Shown piece after piece: positions 41,700 to 52,389 of a DNA stretch of 64,000 bases. The notes below the pieces were generated by a model, which did not search any database, was not told the DNA's origin, and was given only the letters and a program-made list of their open reading frames with translations. A program made the translations under genes and the position numbers. Source of the stretch: Marchantia polymorpha subsp. ruderalis (taxonomy: Eukaryota; Streptophyta; Marchantiopsida; Marchantiales; Marchantiaceae); NCBI GenBank assembly GCA_037833965.1, contig AP031358.1, positions 2,550,001 through 2,614,000 of the forward strand, in the 5' to 3' direction. Each line of letters begins with the position of its first letter. Within the stretch, counting starts at the first letter, position 1.

Positions 41700-44588
41700 T
41701 TACACGCCTGCACGGAACCACGCTACACTACACTCCGCGGAACCTGTACTACGTCTCCTGCGCGGCCGACTGCCGCGCACTAACTCCCTACCCTGCCAAT
41801 CTTCCGCTCGACTGCGCAGTCCCAAACGCTGCAATGCGGCGGACACCTCCACTTCGAGGGCGGACATGGTATCCTGTGCCTTCGACAGAAAGGCATCGAG
41901 CTTCTTTGCTACCTTCCGTCGACTCCTACTGTCGCCTGACAACAACCCGGCTGCGCGCAATTCAAACTCACGCAGTGTGAGTTTCTCCTGCGCCTTCACT
42001 TCCCAGTGGGCGTAGCCCTTGAGACAGTGGGCGACACGCCTCGCCGTCTCCACCTTCGTGCGATCCGCCTCCTTCCTGCGATCCTCTTCAATTATCACTA
42101 ATTGCGATTCGGCTTCAGCACGTTGCGCTCTCAATTCGCCACATTCTGACTGTAACCTGCGGATTAACTCTTCATCCGCCTGCCGTGCGAGCTGACATTG
42201 TTCCAACAACCGCGTCTGTCGCACGAGCTTCTCTGACAAAATCCGATTCTGGGCCTGCTCAGAAATGAGTGCTTCCTTGACCTTCACCTGCTCCTTGGTG
42301 AGCTCGTCCAGTTTCTCATCCTTCATCTTCTCGGAGTGCTTGTAGAATTTCTGATTAAGTTTGTACTGACCCCACAAGCATGCATGCTTCTCCTTCAATT
42401 CCCTCAACTCCTGGTCCACTCTAGCTAATAGCTTGCTGGTGTGGACTTTAGTGCGAGTCCGCCTGCGCACTAACTCGATGTAAGATCCCGGCTGGAGAGG
42501 GTCGGCGTATTTATCGACCTTGCGATCCAAGTACCTCAGCAACGGAATCACCTGCTCAGAGAGCGCCGCCGCCGGCGCTCCAACAATTTCCTCCTCCTCC
42601 TCCTCGGTGTCTTCTGCTCCTGACATTTCTTCCGTGGAGCCCCCGTCGTCATCATCCGAGTGGAGAATTTCAGTCGCCATTGATTGCGTCGGCGACTGCC
42701 CCGAGTGGGGCTGCACGTCATCGACGTGTGCTGCCTGCGAAGGCACGGCTGCAGCCTCGCTGCTCGTCGCCAAAATGTCTAAGGCGGAAGGCGAATGTAC
42801 CCGTGCGGCATCCCCGTCGCTCGCTTGTTGATTATCTACCGCGTCCTCTCTGCCGCCGTCGCCCGCCGCCGAAGGCGATCGAGCGGAGGGTGGCTGCGCG
42901 GGGTTTGATTGCGCATCGCGCATCGAAATTTCATCCCGCGGACAGTCACTCCGCTCCTCCGTCTGTTGCTACTCCCTTGATCGGTCCGTGGGGGCTGTGC
43001 CCGGCCCGTGCGCAGGCGCAATTGCCGGCGCCTTGTCCGCCGCAGGCGTAGCGCCGCGGACATCTATCGCCGAAGGCGACATGGCTGGGGGCCGCTCGCC
43101 CGATGTCCCTTGGCCTATAGGCCCTACCGCCGAAGGCGCACCTATCGGCGGACTTCCCGCCGATGGTGCGGCCTCCGCACGCTCCCTGCTCGTATCTCCT
43201 CGGCTCGAAGGCCCTGGCGCCGAAGGCGCAAATTGCGGCGCGTGGTGCGCCGGAGGGTCTGGCCCCGAAGGCCGGTGTCTCGTAGGCGGTTCTTCCGCCG
43301 GCTCCTTCCCCTTCCTACGTTGGAACGGAGGTGATTCTTGCCTGTGCACAGGCAACACGTGTGGAGGTGTCCTGTGCACAGGCGACCTGTGCACAGGCGA
43401 GCGCCTGTGCACAGGCGGACTGCTCCTTCCCACGCGTAAGCGTAGATCCACGTCCACTTGTGATCGCCTGTCCGCGGAGGCTCGTCCGTCCGCGGAGGCT
43501 CGTCTGTGCGCAAACGGAACATCTGTCCGCGTCGCACGTGGTAACTCCGGAGGCCCTTGGCCCGTAGGCGGCCTCTCTCCCGTCGAGGTCGCAGCGTGGC
43601 CCGTCGCTCCTGCGGTCGTCCGCGCTTCCTCATGCCTCTCTGGCGACGCACTTCCTTTCTCCGTCGCAATCGTCGCCGTGTCTGCACTGTCGGCTGGTAA
43701 CACCAGTCTGCGTGCCTTCTGCTTCGGCCGGCTGTATGGCTCGCACAGCGGCCGCGGTCGAATGGGAGCAGAGGGTTCTTGATGCTGCTCCTCTTCAGAC
43801 TCTTTCCTCCATCGCCGCTTCCGTGGCACTCGTGCTGCAGGAGTGTGTCTCCCTTCGTCCCTCCGTCTTGATGGGGTAGAAGTCGGTGACTCCTCTGCAT
43901 CAGTGTCGACCTCATTCTCCCGCACATACTTCCCGGGATGGTCGATGGACAATGGCGGAAAATGTTCAAGCTCCGCCGCTGTCAAACAATTCCGCTGTCG
44001 ATAAAAATTGATGAGGAAAGGAGAAAGATGGTTTAGAGTTCCCCCCTTCTCCTCAAACGCGTGCTGTCGCATCACCCTGTGCAGGATGCTCGCCCAGTGA
44101 ATTGGAGTTCCCTCGATGACGCACTCCACAAAAGAGACCTGCCACAATGTGATGTAGCAGGCGCGGTGCGGCTGCAGTAATTGCATCAGCGCCGCGGACA
44201 AAGTCCGGCGAAATCGATCCTTGTAATCACGGGTCCTGTACCCATTCTTGGTAGACCTCCCGGTCTTGAACAGTTCCACAAATTGCGCCTCTTCCTGCTT
44301 GGTCACCTTGATGCTCTCACTGTCGAAAAGGAGATGCCCTGGCATGCCAGCACATCTTCCCAACGCCTGCGCCCAATCTTGGACTGTCCACCGATCGACA
44401 TGCGGACGCAATCCGCGCGAGGGTGGTCCCTGTGGCTCTAGCCACTCGCGCACCATATTCGCACAGATGTAGTTCCATCCCCATAGCAAGAAATCGAGCT
44501 TTCTTGCTATTAAGCGCTCCTCGAAAGCGCGCAGCCCGTTCTGCGGTAGGCGAAGTGGCACCATCCGCAATCTGCTCGGTCTCTTCAT
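41700..44588 (-). pseudogene. LTR-encoded ORF of the 5' LTR, one internal stop
   Basis: Open from the conserved Met (44588; upstream ATG at 44840) to 41700 except for one TAG at about 42971-42969 where the 3' LTR has CAG. Ignoring that stop the frame has 962 sense-position codons, five more than the 3' LTR copy, because of one more PVHR-type repeat. The two LTRs must have been identical at insertion, so the stop and the repeat difference are recent changes or arose during reverse transcription or recombination. Confidence 0.9.
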
Positions 44589-46090
44589 TGCGTTCCTGGG
44601 GTTCGCTCGCCCGCTCATTCTACTTCCGCACCGCCCGAGCTTCTTTCTCTCTCGGCAAACTCTAATCGCCCTCAATTCCAAATCACGCGCATTCACTTCT
44701 CCCTCAATCAACAAGAAATCTCCTGTGCGACGACGTCGAGAATGTTTAGCAGCCAGCAGATGGATGCGCGCAGCCCGCACAAGAGATTGGAATCGCGAAT
44801 TCAAGAATGGGACGTTCTCCGCCGCCCGGTCGAAGGTCATGGTCGGCTCTTGCTCGTGAAGAACGTCTCACTTGATGGCCGCGCCGGCTGTACGCTGGAA
44901 CGGTCTTCGCTCTCACGCGCGGCTTCACGCTCCGCCGTCGTCGATTAAACTCTCACGCTCGAATTGGCGGATTTGAACTCCGCGAGCGTATTACCCCGCG
45001 GACATGGGGGCGTAGCGCCGAAGGCGAGTTTTCCGCCTTGCGCGGTACACTTGTTCGTACCGCCCCTCGGCCAATCCCCCTCTGCCTTGACGCGTGTGTC
45101 CGCATGTCGGACAAAAGTTCAACTCCTGCCTGTGCGCAGGCAGACTCCTCGGCGGATTCTCCGCCGGCGCGGAACTTGAACATCCTCCTGTGCACAGGCG
45201 TTCGCCTGTGCGCAGGCGAATTCCGTGCGCGGCGTCGCGCTGGCGCGGAAGGCGTTGACCGTGGTCAGCCGTCTCCGTCCAGTCTGTCCGTTCCTTGTCT
45301 CTTCGTCGGCGCTTCCGCCGCCGCAACTCCGTCCGTCCAAGAGCGCATCCACCCGTCCCGTCCGCATGGTCCGTACCGATTTGATTACTCTGGCGGCTCT
45401 TCCGCCGTACGCGGCGCTGCGCTGGCGCGAAAGGCGCCGTACACTTTCTACCTCACAAGGCGCATTTCTAGGGCCCAAGGCGGATTTCCCGCCGACGCCG
45501 AAGCGCCTGTGCACAGGCGACCTGTGCGTAGGCGGACTTCGCGCCTCCCCAAACCCTACTTCGCCTGTGCACAGGCGAAGGCCTTCGTCCGTGCATAGGA
45601 CAAAACTTGATTCCCCCTTCCGCGTAGGCGGAATTCGCGCCGGTGGCGAACTCTTTCCGCCGTAGGCGACCGCCTCCGTTTCTTCCAATAGTGATAACTC
45701 CCTAAGTCCTCATCCGTTCCAAGCGTTCTTGGACTCGTTGGAATCAGTGCGTCGAGTTCTTTCCAACGGGACCCTAACTTGGTCAAGGCGCCCAAGGGTT
45801 GACCTAATTATGGAGGGTTTCCCTACAGCCGCGGACGCAACCTCCGAAGGCGGGTTTTGCGCCTTGCGTCGTAGGGGTCCTAACTGCAGAGCTCGCAGGG
45901 AGGGTGGTGCCTGTCCTTACTGCTGCACCCCAAATCCCAGATTCTACAAGATCCCTCGAGAATCCCCGCGATCTTCCGGATTCACTCCGTTTTGATGTAC
46001 CGAAGGCTATTTACAATGCTGCTAGGGTACAGTTTTCCAAAAAATGTTTTAATTTCCTCAAAATTGCCAAAAGTGGGGTACCACAATACA

Positions 46091-47470
46091 ATATCACATA
46101 AAGTTCACATATGCTCCTGCAGTAATTTCTCCATTTGAGTTGTTAAAGACTTGTTTTAGAGGTTCGCACCAATTGTGCTCTACCTAGTCATGGAGCATTT
46201 ACTGGAAGTGTGCTCCTTGAGATAAGAAAAAACTATTCCATGCTATAACACTTTCATATATCATAACTTACACCCAATAGTTTTGATTTCGTCACCGGAT
46301 TGGCAACCTAATTTTAAAAAATGTCATCATTTGCCCTACATTTATTTTAATCCAAGTGGTATAACTCCTTGCTGTCACCAAGTGTCTCTTGGACATTTCA
46401 CCTCCCACCTAGAGTAATTAAACTTCAAACAAAAACTTGCAAGTTAAGCTCTCAATCGCTAGATAAATATATAGTTTACAATGAGTATATGAAGTATGTC
46501 TCTTTTATAGTACCACTGTTTCTTCTACCTACTAGTGTTCCTACACGCTTTCAAAGACCAAATCATTCTCACTACATTCTAGTATAGCTCTTACAGGTGC
46601 ACCATAAATCCACGAATGGTGCATTGGGATTCACTGGTGAACTGTGGAATCATCGTCTTGAAGGGCATGTAGGGCTGCGGAATCCCCTGCAGGTTCTCCG
46701 TAGTTAGTCTCGCCATGGCGCTAGATTCTCCTGTACCTGCCTTCGTCAAGGTAGGATCAAGAATCTGCTCGAAGCTGGAATCCTCATTTCCGACAAGCGG
46801 CTCTAACATGTCCGTGGCTGCTGGGGGACGTACAAACACGTTACAACCTGAATCTTGCTGCCAAACTTCAGATTCAGATGCATGCTGGTGATGGATAATC
46901 CAGTAACGAAAAAATGATGAACATGGATAAGAAAAGGCAAACAGCATTGAGGTCAAATGTAGAGGCCGTAGAAATTGACAAACCAGTCAGTTTATATGCA
47001 TGTGGTAGCTTGTATACACATTGCCATCTTCATAGATGACAAGCAAGTAGTAAGTCTTGTAACTCAGAAATGAAAGTTAAGTATGAGCACTTGGAGTACA
47101 AGATGAAAAACTCTAGTTTGAACAGTGCAAATACTCAGTGCAGTAACCATAGTCCGATCTGACTGGAACAGCATCCACAAAAAAGCATGACATCGTCCTT
47201 TGTACTGGATATTTATTGCGGAGACATACACAAATTGCGTACGTTGATACTACACACTTCCGCAGTGCACGCAGTCTGGAGGAAAGAACTTACTTAGATT
47301 TGCTCAACTTAGTGGAGGGAAACCGAGTTATGGAGCAAAGATGGCAGATGGAAGTAGCAACTCTAACTCCGAGACTTCGCTTCAGCCTAGAGAACTCGTT
47401 CCTGGTCCGTCTTTTATAGATGCATTACGAATTTGAAGATGTTGACTCCAACTTTCACACACACTGTATT
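46091..47470. other. AT-rich DNA, no recognisable gene
   Basis: A - strand open frame at 46956-46591 (TTG start, including the stretch AGTGESSAMARLTTENLQGI) has coding-like composition, but I recognise nothing in it. No other feature seen. Confidence 0.5.
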
Positions 47471-47479
47471 TGTATTAGC

Positions 47480-47880
47480 TTGTTTGTGCTTGCAGAAAGC
47501 AGTGGACAGAAGCTTCGTGTAAGGTTGATTCCACATCTAGTGATCGGAATGGTCACCATATGAACATCAAAAACTGCAAGCCCAATGGGCAATGGGGCGA
47601 GCATCGTCACATGCGAGTTCCTGGCCTTACGCTTAGCATCAGTAGCAAAGTAGATCACGGATGATTTCTGCTGCAAGACCTGGGCCGCTGTCAAAATCTG
47701 CACTAACGGTATTCGTCACGCCATCCAACACCTGGAATGGAGTTCTCTGCAATCCTTTCACGAGTCCTACTCTACAAATATTCTCCGCCATCTAGGAAAT
47801 CATGTAGATGAAAGCCCAACGAATGGGACACTTGCTAACCAGAAGTAGTCCCAAAGTAACTGCAGGATTAATGTGTGTCC
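47480..47880 (-). pseudogene. PIP-type aquaporin fragment, broken
   Basis: Reading the - strand: RTHINPAVTLGLLL (first NPA box), then RWAFIYMIS and a stop, then ICRVGLVKGLQRTPFQVL in another frame, then [38 protein letters not shown]. These match the plasma-membrane intrinsic protein pattern in order. The second NPA box is Asn-Leu-Thr, and frameshifts separate the pieces. The N-terminal transmembrane helices are missing. The original family transports water or small solutes; this copy cannot. Confidence 0.85.
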
Positions 47881-48457
47881 TCTTGAAACACATTAGAAGT
47901 AGACAAGCACAAATATGATAGGCTCCGGAAAGACCATGCAACACCGTATATTGCATAGAGTCTCTACGCCATGCCAGGGGCTTGTCCAAGAGTTTCTACG
48001 ATTCTTCTTGCCCTCAAGCAGTTTCTATTGTGGATCCCTTCATGACCAAATACCTCCAGAAAGATAGGAATTTTGCTGCTGATCTTTACCGATTGCGGTT
48101 CCACAATTGATGGGTACGGGTATGTCTCTCTAAACCTCTCTGTGATTGGGAACATGTAAACTATTGTTCTAACTCATTTTTATGCATGCTGCTGATTTCT
48201 GAGCATTCAATCACAAACCTGAGTTGCAGATATATCCGTAACATCTTCATGACTTCCTCGTTTTTGTAAAAGAAACGTCCATGTTGAGAATATAACTCAT
48301 CAACAAGGGCTATTCTTCATTTCTTCTGTCATCAAGATACTCATCCTCGGGATAACTTCTCAGGGGTGTGATGGTTCTGTTCTTCTCAACTTCATTTGAA
48401 TCCGATGACCAACAATCTAGAAGCGTTCTGATTATGGACACCTCTCTCATATCGATG

Positions 48458-48830
48458 TCCAAAGGTTGGCGGTCCAACGTGGACTGTGGCAACTGGTTGC
48501 AGAAATGGGAGTGCGGTCGACCGACTTGATGGCTGATACCAATCTTCCATTCCCAGTTTCGAACTTCAGTGGACGCGTAGCCAACTTCGCGGCCAAGGGC
48601 TTTAACGCCAGAGAAATGATCACTCTCTCAATTACTACCATCTTCATTCAGGCTTCCAAATGCGTTGATCAGATACAATCGTGATCTGCCCTCTTCACCG
48701 ACCCCGGAAGCAAGAAGGTTGTGGGATCGTTCGCCAAGCGCAGCTAAAGAAATTCGCTGCTGCTATGGTGAAGATGGGTAACCTTGGGGTGCTGCCGCAG
48801 GACATGCCAGTTAGTAAACCAGTGAAACAT
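48458..48830 (+). pseudogene. Class III peroxidase fragment, broken
   Basis: VGGPTWTVATGCRNGSAVD (compare GGP.W.V.LGRRD), then after a frameshift DTNLPFPVSNFSGRVANFAAKGFNAREMITLS (compare NTNLP.P...L...FA.KG...RD.V.LSGAHTIG), then after a gap ALFTDPGSKKVVGSFAKRS, and after another frameshift KKFAAAMVKMGNLGVL. The proximal-heme His segment (GAHTIG) is replaced by unrelated sequence. Only the C-terminal half of a peroxidase is represented, in at least three frames, so it is a dead copy. Confidence 0.85.
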
Positions 48831-49286
48831 TGTCAAGATTTAACATCAGTGAGTTCGGTAGCAGGCGGAAATTCTACTTTTGAGCTAATAGTTCGTTTTC
48901 CTACCATTAATCTAATCTAAGTTAATCTAATAGGTCTTCTTTGCAAGAAAATTAAAATGTCTACTACTATTTTTCCTATCTAGAAAACATTCACCTCACA
49001 CTTCACATCTTCCTTCAAACGATCTGAACCAATTGAATCTTTCGCCTGTCCATGCAAAGGAACAAATCCAAAGGCTTCCAACTTGTCTGCCTCAAGTCCT
49101 GCAAGGTAATATAGCCATTGGTCAGAAGGTTCTGATCTATTCATCATGCGAGTGTGCTTTGAGAATTGGGGTATTACTGGATGAGGGAAAGATTTTAATA
49201 TTTCCACCCACATTGAAGTTCGGACAAGGGTTTAGACCACTGCAACCTCAATGACACAAAATCACACAAAATCAGACATTTTTCTT

Positions 49287-49319
49287 CAGTCTCCGGAATA
49301 CGCAGTATTCCGGAGACTG
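49287..49319. repeat. Perfect hairpin, 15-bp stem with 3-nt loop
   Basis: CAGTCTCCGGAATAC and its exact reverse complement around GCA. On the - strand it is followed 11 nt later by CTGA and then T (49275-49271), the layout of a Helitron 3' end (hairpin, short spacer, CTRR, T); this reading is speculative. Confidence 0.8.
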
Positions 49320-49714
49320 ATACCATTGACAACGAGGTGGTAAGCCATGGGGATCGGGGTCTTCATCCTCGCAGAATAGTTACAAGTATCAGTATCGAGC
49401 ATGTCGTTGTCTAGGATTTGGATTCAACATTTTCCGTATAACAATAATATCATAAAACAATTTTCCGATTATGATCTCAACGATACCATTATCGAGGTGA
49501 GATGTGACAGGATCATTCTCACAAAGTTCAACTCCACGTTAAAGTAAACCAGCTTAATTTATTTCCAGAGTGTATAGTACTGCTTCCAACGGAATGGTGC
49601 TCTCACTTGAGATGGATGTGATAGTTCCAAACGCCTTGTTAGTGTTCATTTTTTTGAGTTTCACACCAATTTTTCACTCGCCACAAAACGCGATACAAAA
49701 TCTTCATGCAACTA

Positions 49715-49753
49715 CAATGACACAATAGAATAGTCATGTCTATTGTGTCATTG
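49715..49753. repeat. Perfect inverted repeat, 14-bp stem with 11-nt loop
   Basis: CAATGACACAATAG and its exact reverse complement, in AT-rich DNA. No function apparent. Confidence 0.8.
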
Positions 49754-50695
49754 TCTATGGTTGATGCTACGTGTAAGTAGCAGTGTTCCAACCATTTGCT
49801 AAATTGAAACTTTGAGACAGTGCAGTACATTTGACGACACGCACATTAGAATTTGAGATAAAACATCTCCGTAAAATGAGATTAGGCATATTAGACATTT
49901 TTTTTAAATGCCTTCTGTAAAGTGGCCTACATGTCTAATGATGCACTTCCAGTGAAAGTTCATCTTCATACGACCACCCTAGCCTAAAAGAAGGTACACA
50001 GTATGTGAAAAGAGACAGAACAATATCTTAATATTTCTCAAAATAAATCACTATCTCATAAACTGCAACTCTGAAAGTATTGAATGGACTTGAAGGAAAA
50101 TCCATAACCACATCAAGCTTCACGCCCGATATGAGGTATCACGCTAGCAGTTTAGCTATATATAAAATCAGATACTCAAAATATAGCACAAGTAGATAAG
50201 TGTGCTTTATATAGTACAGACCGTGTGTGAGCCTAAACTCCCCACCCTTTAGCGTTTGTAGTCCAAGTGGGGGTTCGAGCTCCCATAATCTAACTTCTCT
50301 GATCTCGACCATGTGGTCAAAGTGTATTCAAGACAATGAGATCATAAACATTTGCTCTTTCACAGACAAATTATCTAGAACTGAAAATAATAACTTGCTG
50401 TTTGCTATCTCCACAAGAGAAGCAGACAAGCTCTTTGTTACATAAAGATCTAACCCAACTCTAGGTGACTTTCTCAATATCACAACCGCTGTGGTCTATC
50501 CTAGCTCCGAGTTCCACTCCCAATTCCTACTCAGATTTCAGTGTTGATTTCTCAGCTTCCACCTTCAGACTCCACCAGATTCCTCTCTCAGATTCAACTC
50601 TCCCTTTTCAGTTTCAATTTCAGATCCCGACTGTCAGATTTCAGTCTCAGATTTCGCTTCACTCTCAGCTCCCATTCTCAGGTCTTCCACTCTGA

Positions 50696-50836
50696 TCTCA
50701 GCTTCCACTCACAGATTACACTTCAATCTCAGATCCCACTCTCAGGTCTTCCACTCACCGATTACACTTCAATCTCAGATCCCACTCTCACGTCTTCCAC
50801 TCACAGATTACACTTCAATCTCAGATCCCAATCTAA
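50696..50836. repeat. Tandem repeat, three copies of 46 bp, in a TC-rich stretch
   Basis: GATTACACTTCAATCTCAGA starts at 50714, 50760 and 50806. The wider region 50480-50900 is a pyrimidine-rich degenerate repeat of CTCAGATTCCACTCTC-like motifs. Confidence 0.85.
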
Positions 50837-51239
50837 TTTCACTCTCAAATACGACTCTCCACCCACGAGAGGTTGCTTCCTCTTCTTCGAACTCTCCACA
50901 CTCTCCTCCTAATTCTCACCACTTCCTTGCGAAAATCACTCACATCCACATCCTATCCTGCCACCAATCCCACCAGCGTCTCCACACAATGGCACACCAC
51001 ACAATCTCTATCCCCAGGCCAAATATTCCTCTCCCACGTTCAAGAGCCGAGTCACCCATAGCCCGCGTGAATGCCGTTCCCGCGATAATGGGCAACGGCC
51101 TAGCTCCCATGTGCAACTTCATGCCCCGCCGCTGCCACACTTGTACAGTCTTTATTTATGACCACATCAACATCCGCCGTCCCAAATCTTCTTCCACGCA
51201 CCGCCGAAGTCATCCCCCGCCGAAGACACTCTTCCGCAC

Positions 51240-52200
51240 CTTTGCCTATCTATAACAGTCACCCCCACGCTCATAACTCACTGATCCCTGCTTTGTTTGA
51301 AACGTTTCTGGGCTCGTTGAAACAAGCGTGTTGTGCTCTTTCCAACGAGCCCCTAACTAAGTCAAACCGATAAGAATTGAGAAAGTTATGACGGTTTTAC
51401 TCTTCCGCCAAAGGCGTTTGCCTATCCGCTGGCGTCCGCGTCATACACGCAGGCCGCCTTGGGCCAAAGGCCCCTCTAACTGTTAACGCCGAAGGCCCCT
51501 CTATATGTTAACGCCAAAGGCCCCTCGCCTAACCATGACAGCCACCTTCGACGCTCATAATTCAGTCATGAGTGATCCGTTTCAAGAGATCTTGGTCTCT
51601 TTGGAACCAGCGCGTCGAGTTCTTTCCAACGAGACCCGAATCAAGTCAAAACGCTAAGAATTGAAAAAGATATGCCGGTTTTACTGTTTCGCCGAAAGCC
51701 TGCAACCGCCGGAGTCGTACGTCCGCGCATAGGACAAAAGTTGAACTCCCTTCCGCGTAAGCGGAATTCCCGGCGGAGGCGAACTCTTTACGCCGAAGGC
51801 GAACGTCTACGTATCTTCCGATAGTAATAACTCACTCATTCCTCATCCGTTCCAAGCGTTTCAGGGCTCGTTAGAACGAGCTTGTCAAGCCCTTTACAAC
51901 GAGACCCTAATCAACGCAAACCGTTAAGAGTTGAAAACGTTATCACGGTTTTACCCTTCCGCCGAAGGTGTTTGCCTATGCACAGGCCGCCTACGCGCAA
52001 CCCGCCGAAGGCCCTCCATATCAGAAACTTCTGCCGCTCCTAACTCGGTGATGCCTTATCCGTTTCAAGAGTTCTTGGTTTCGTTAGAACAAGCGTCGCA
52101 AGCTATTTCGAACAAGACACTAACTGAGTCAAGGCGTCACACATTGAAAACATTATGAGAGTTTCACTCCTTCGCCGAAGGCCTTTTCCCGAAGGGACTT
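51240..52200 (-). mobile_element. Diverged LTR-U3 fragment with four hairpin units
   Basis: Reverse-strand copies of the conserved U3 unit at about 51269-51405, 51550-51685, 51815-51955 and 52025-52165 (GGGCTCGTT..., TCTTTCCAACGAGCCCCTAA and variants), with GCCGAAGGC and CGCCAAAGGC spacers between. Neither LTR terminus, ORF nor TSD was found, so the limits are approximate. It resembles the 38.7-40.7 kb array more than the standard LTRs. Confidence 0.7.
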
Positions 52201-52389
52201 ACCCGAAGGCACTTCGCAGAGGCTCTTGCCCCGAAGGCCTCTTTCCGCACCTCTTGTACCCTAACCATCACACCCACTCCTAATCTTGCAAAAACTTTCA
52301 GAAAACCCCAAACATAATTTTGCAAGAGCTTAAATCCATAATTTTAACTTTCATAAGGGTAAAAAGACATGCGAGCACAGTTTTGTGCT

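Larger units (their letters stand above)
27275..46085 (-). mobile_element. Full-length Ty3/gypsy retrotransposon with ORF-bearing long LTRs (18.8 kb)
   Basis: Target-site duplication ATACA at 27270-27274 and 46086-46090. On the - strand: 5' LTR (46085-38454, rearranged), PBS (38431-38414), gag, protease, RT-RNase H-integrase, PPT (32670-32658), 3' LTR (32657-27275). The domain order (integrase last), the RT core FIDDF, the GPY motif without a visible chromodomain, and the tRNA-Asp-type PBS point to the Athila/Tat side of plant Ty3/gypsy. The LTRs are nearly identical over long stretches and the coding frames are open except for two UAG codons, so the insertion is recent and may be the autonomous parent of the solo LTRs in this window. 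Confidence 0.95.
40687..46085 (-). mobile_element. 5' LTR, main body (5399 bp, probably recombinant)
   Basis: A complete LTR by its ends (TGTGGTACCCC at 46085, GGGTTATTACA at 40687), nearly identical to the 3' LTR. Its outer end carries the ATACA duplication shared with the 3' LTR. Its inner end does not touch the PBS; it is followed by the 2-kb + strand fragment and a second copy of the LTR terminus. The inner flank GGGTG (40682-40686) has no partner at the outer end, so it is not a simple independent solo LTR. Confidence 0.9.

Noticed and set aside
27275-46085. The ends TGTAATAACCCAC and TGTGGTA(A/C)CCCAC are partly inverted repeats with 5-bp TSDs, which could suggest a DNA transposon with terminal inverted repeats.
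   Set aside because: PBS, PPT, gag-pol with integrase, and repeated whole LTRs explain the ends. Short inverted TG...CA termini are normal for LTRs.
46591-46956. A - strand open frame of 121 codons with coding-like composition.
   Set aside because: No ATG at its start, no recognisable domain and no consistent splice partners. Left as intergenic.
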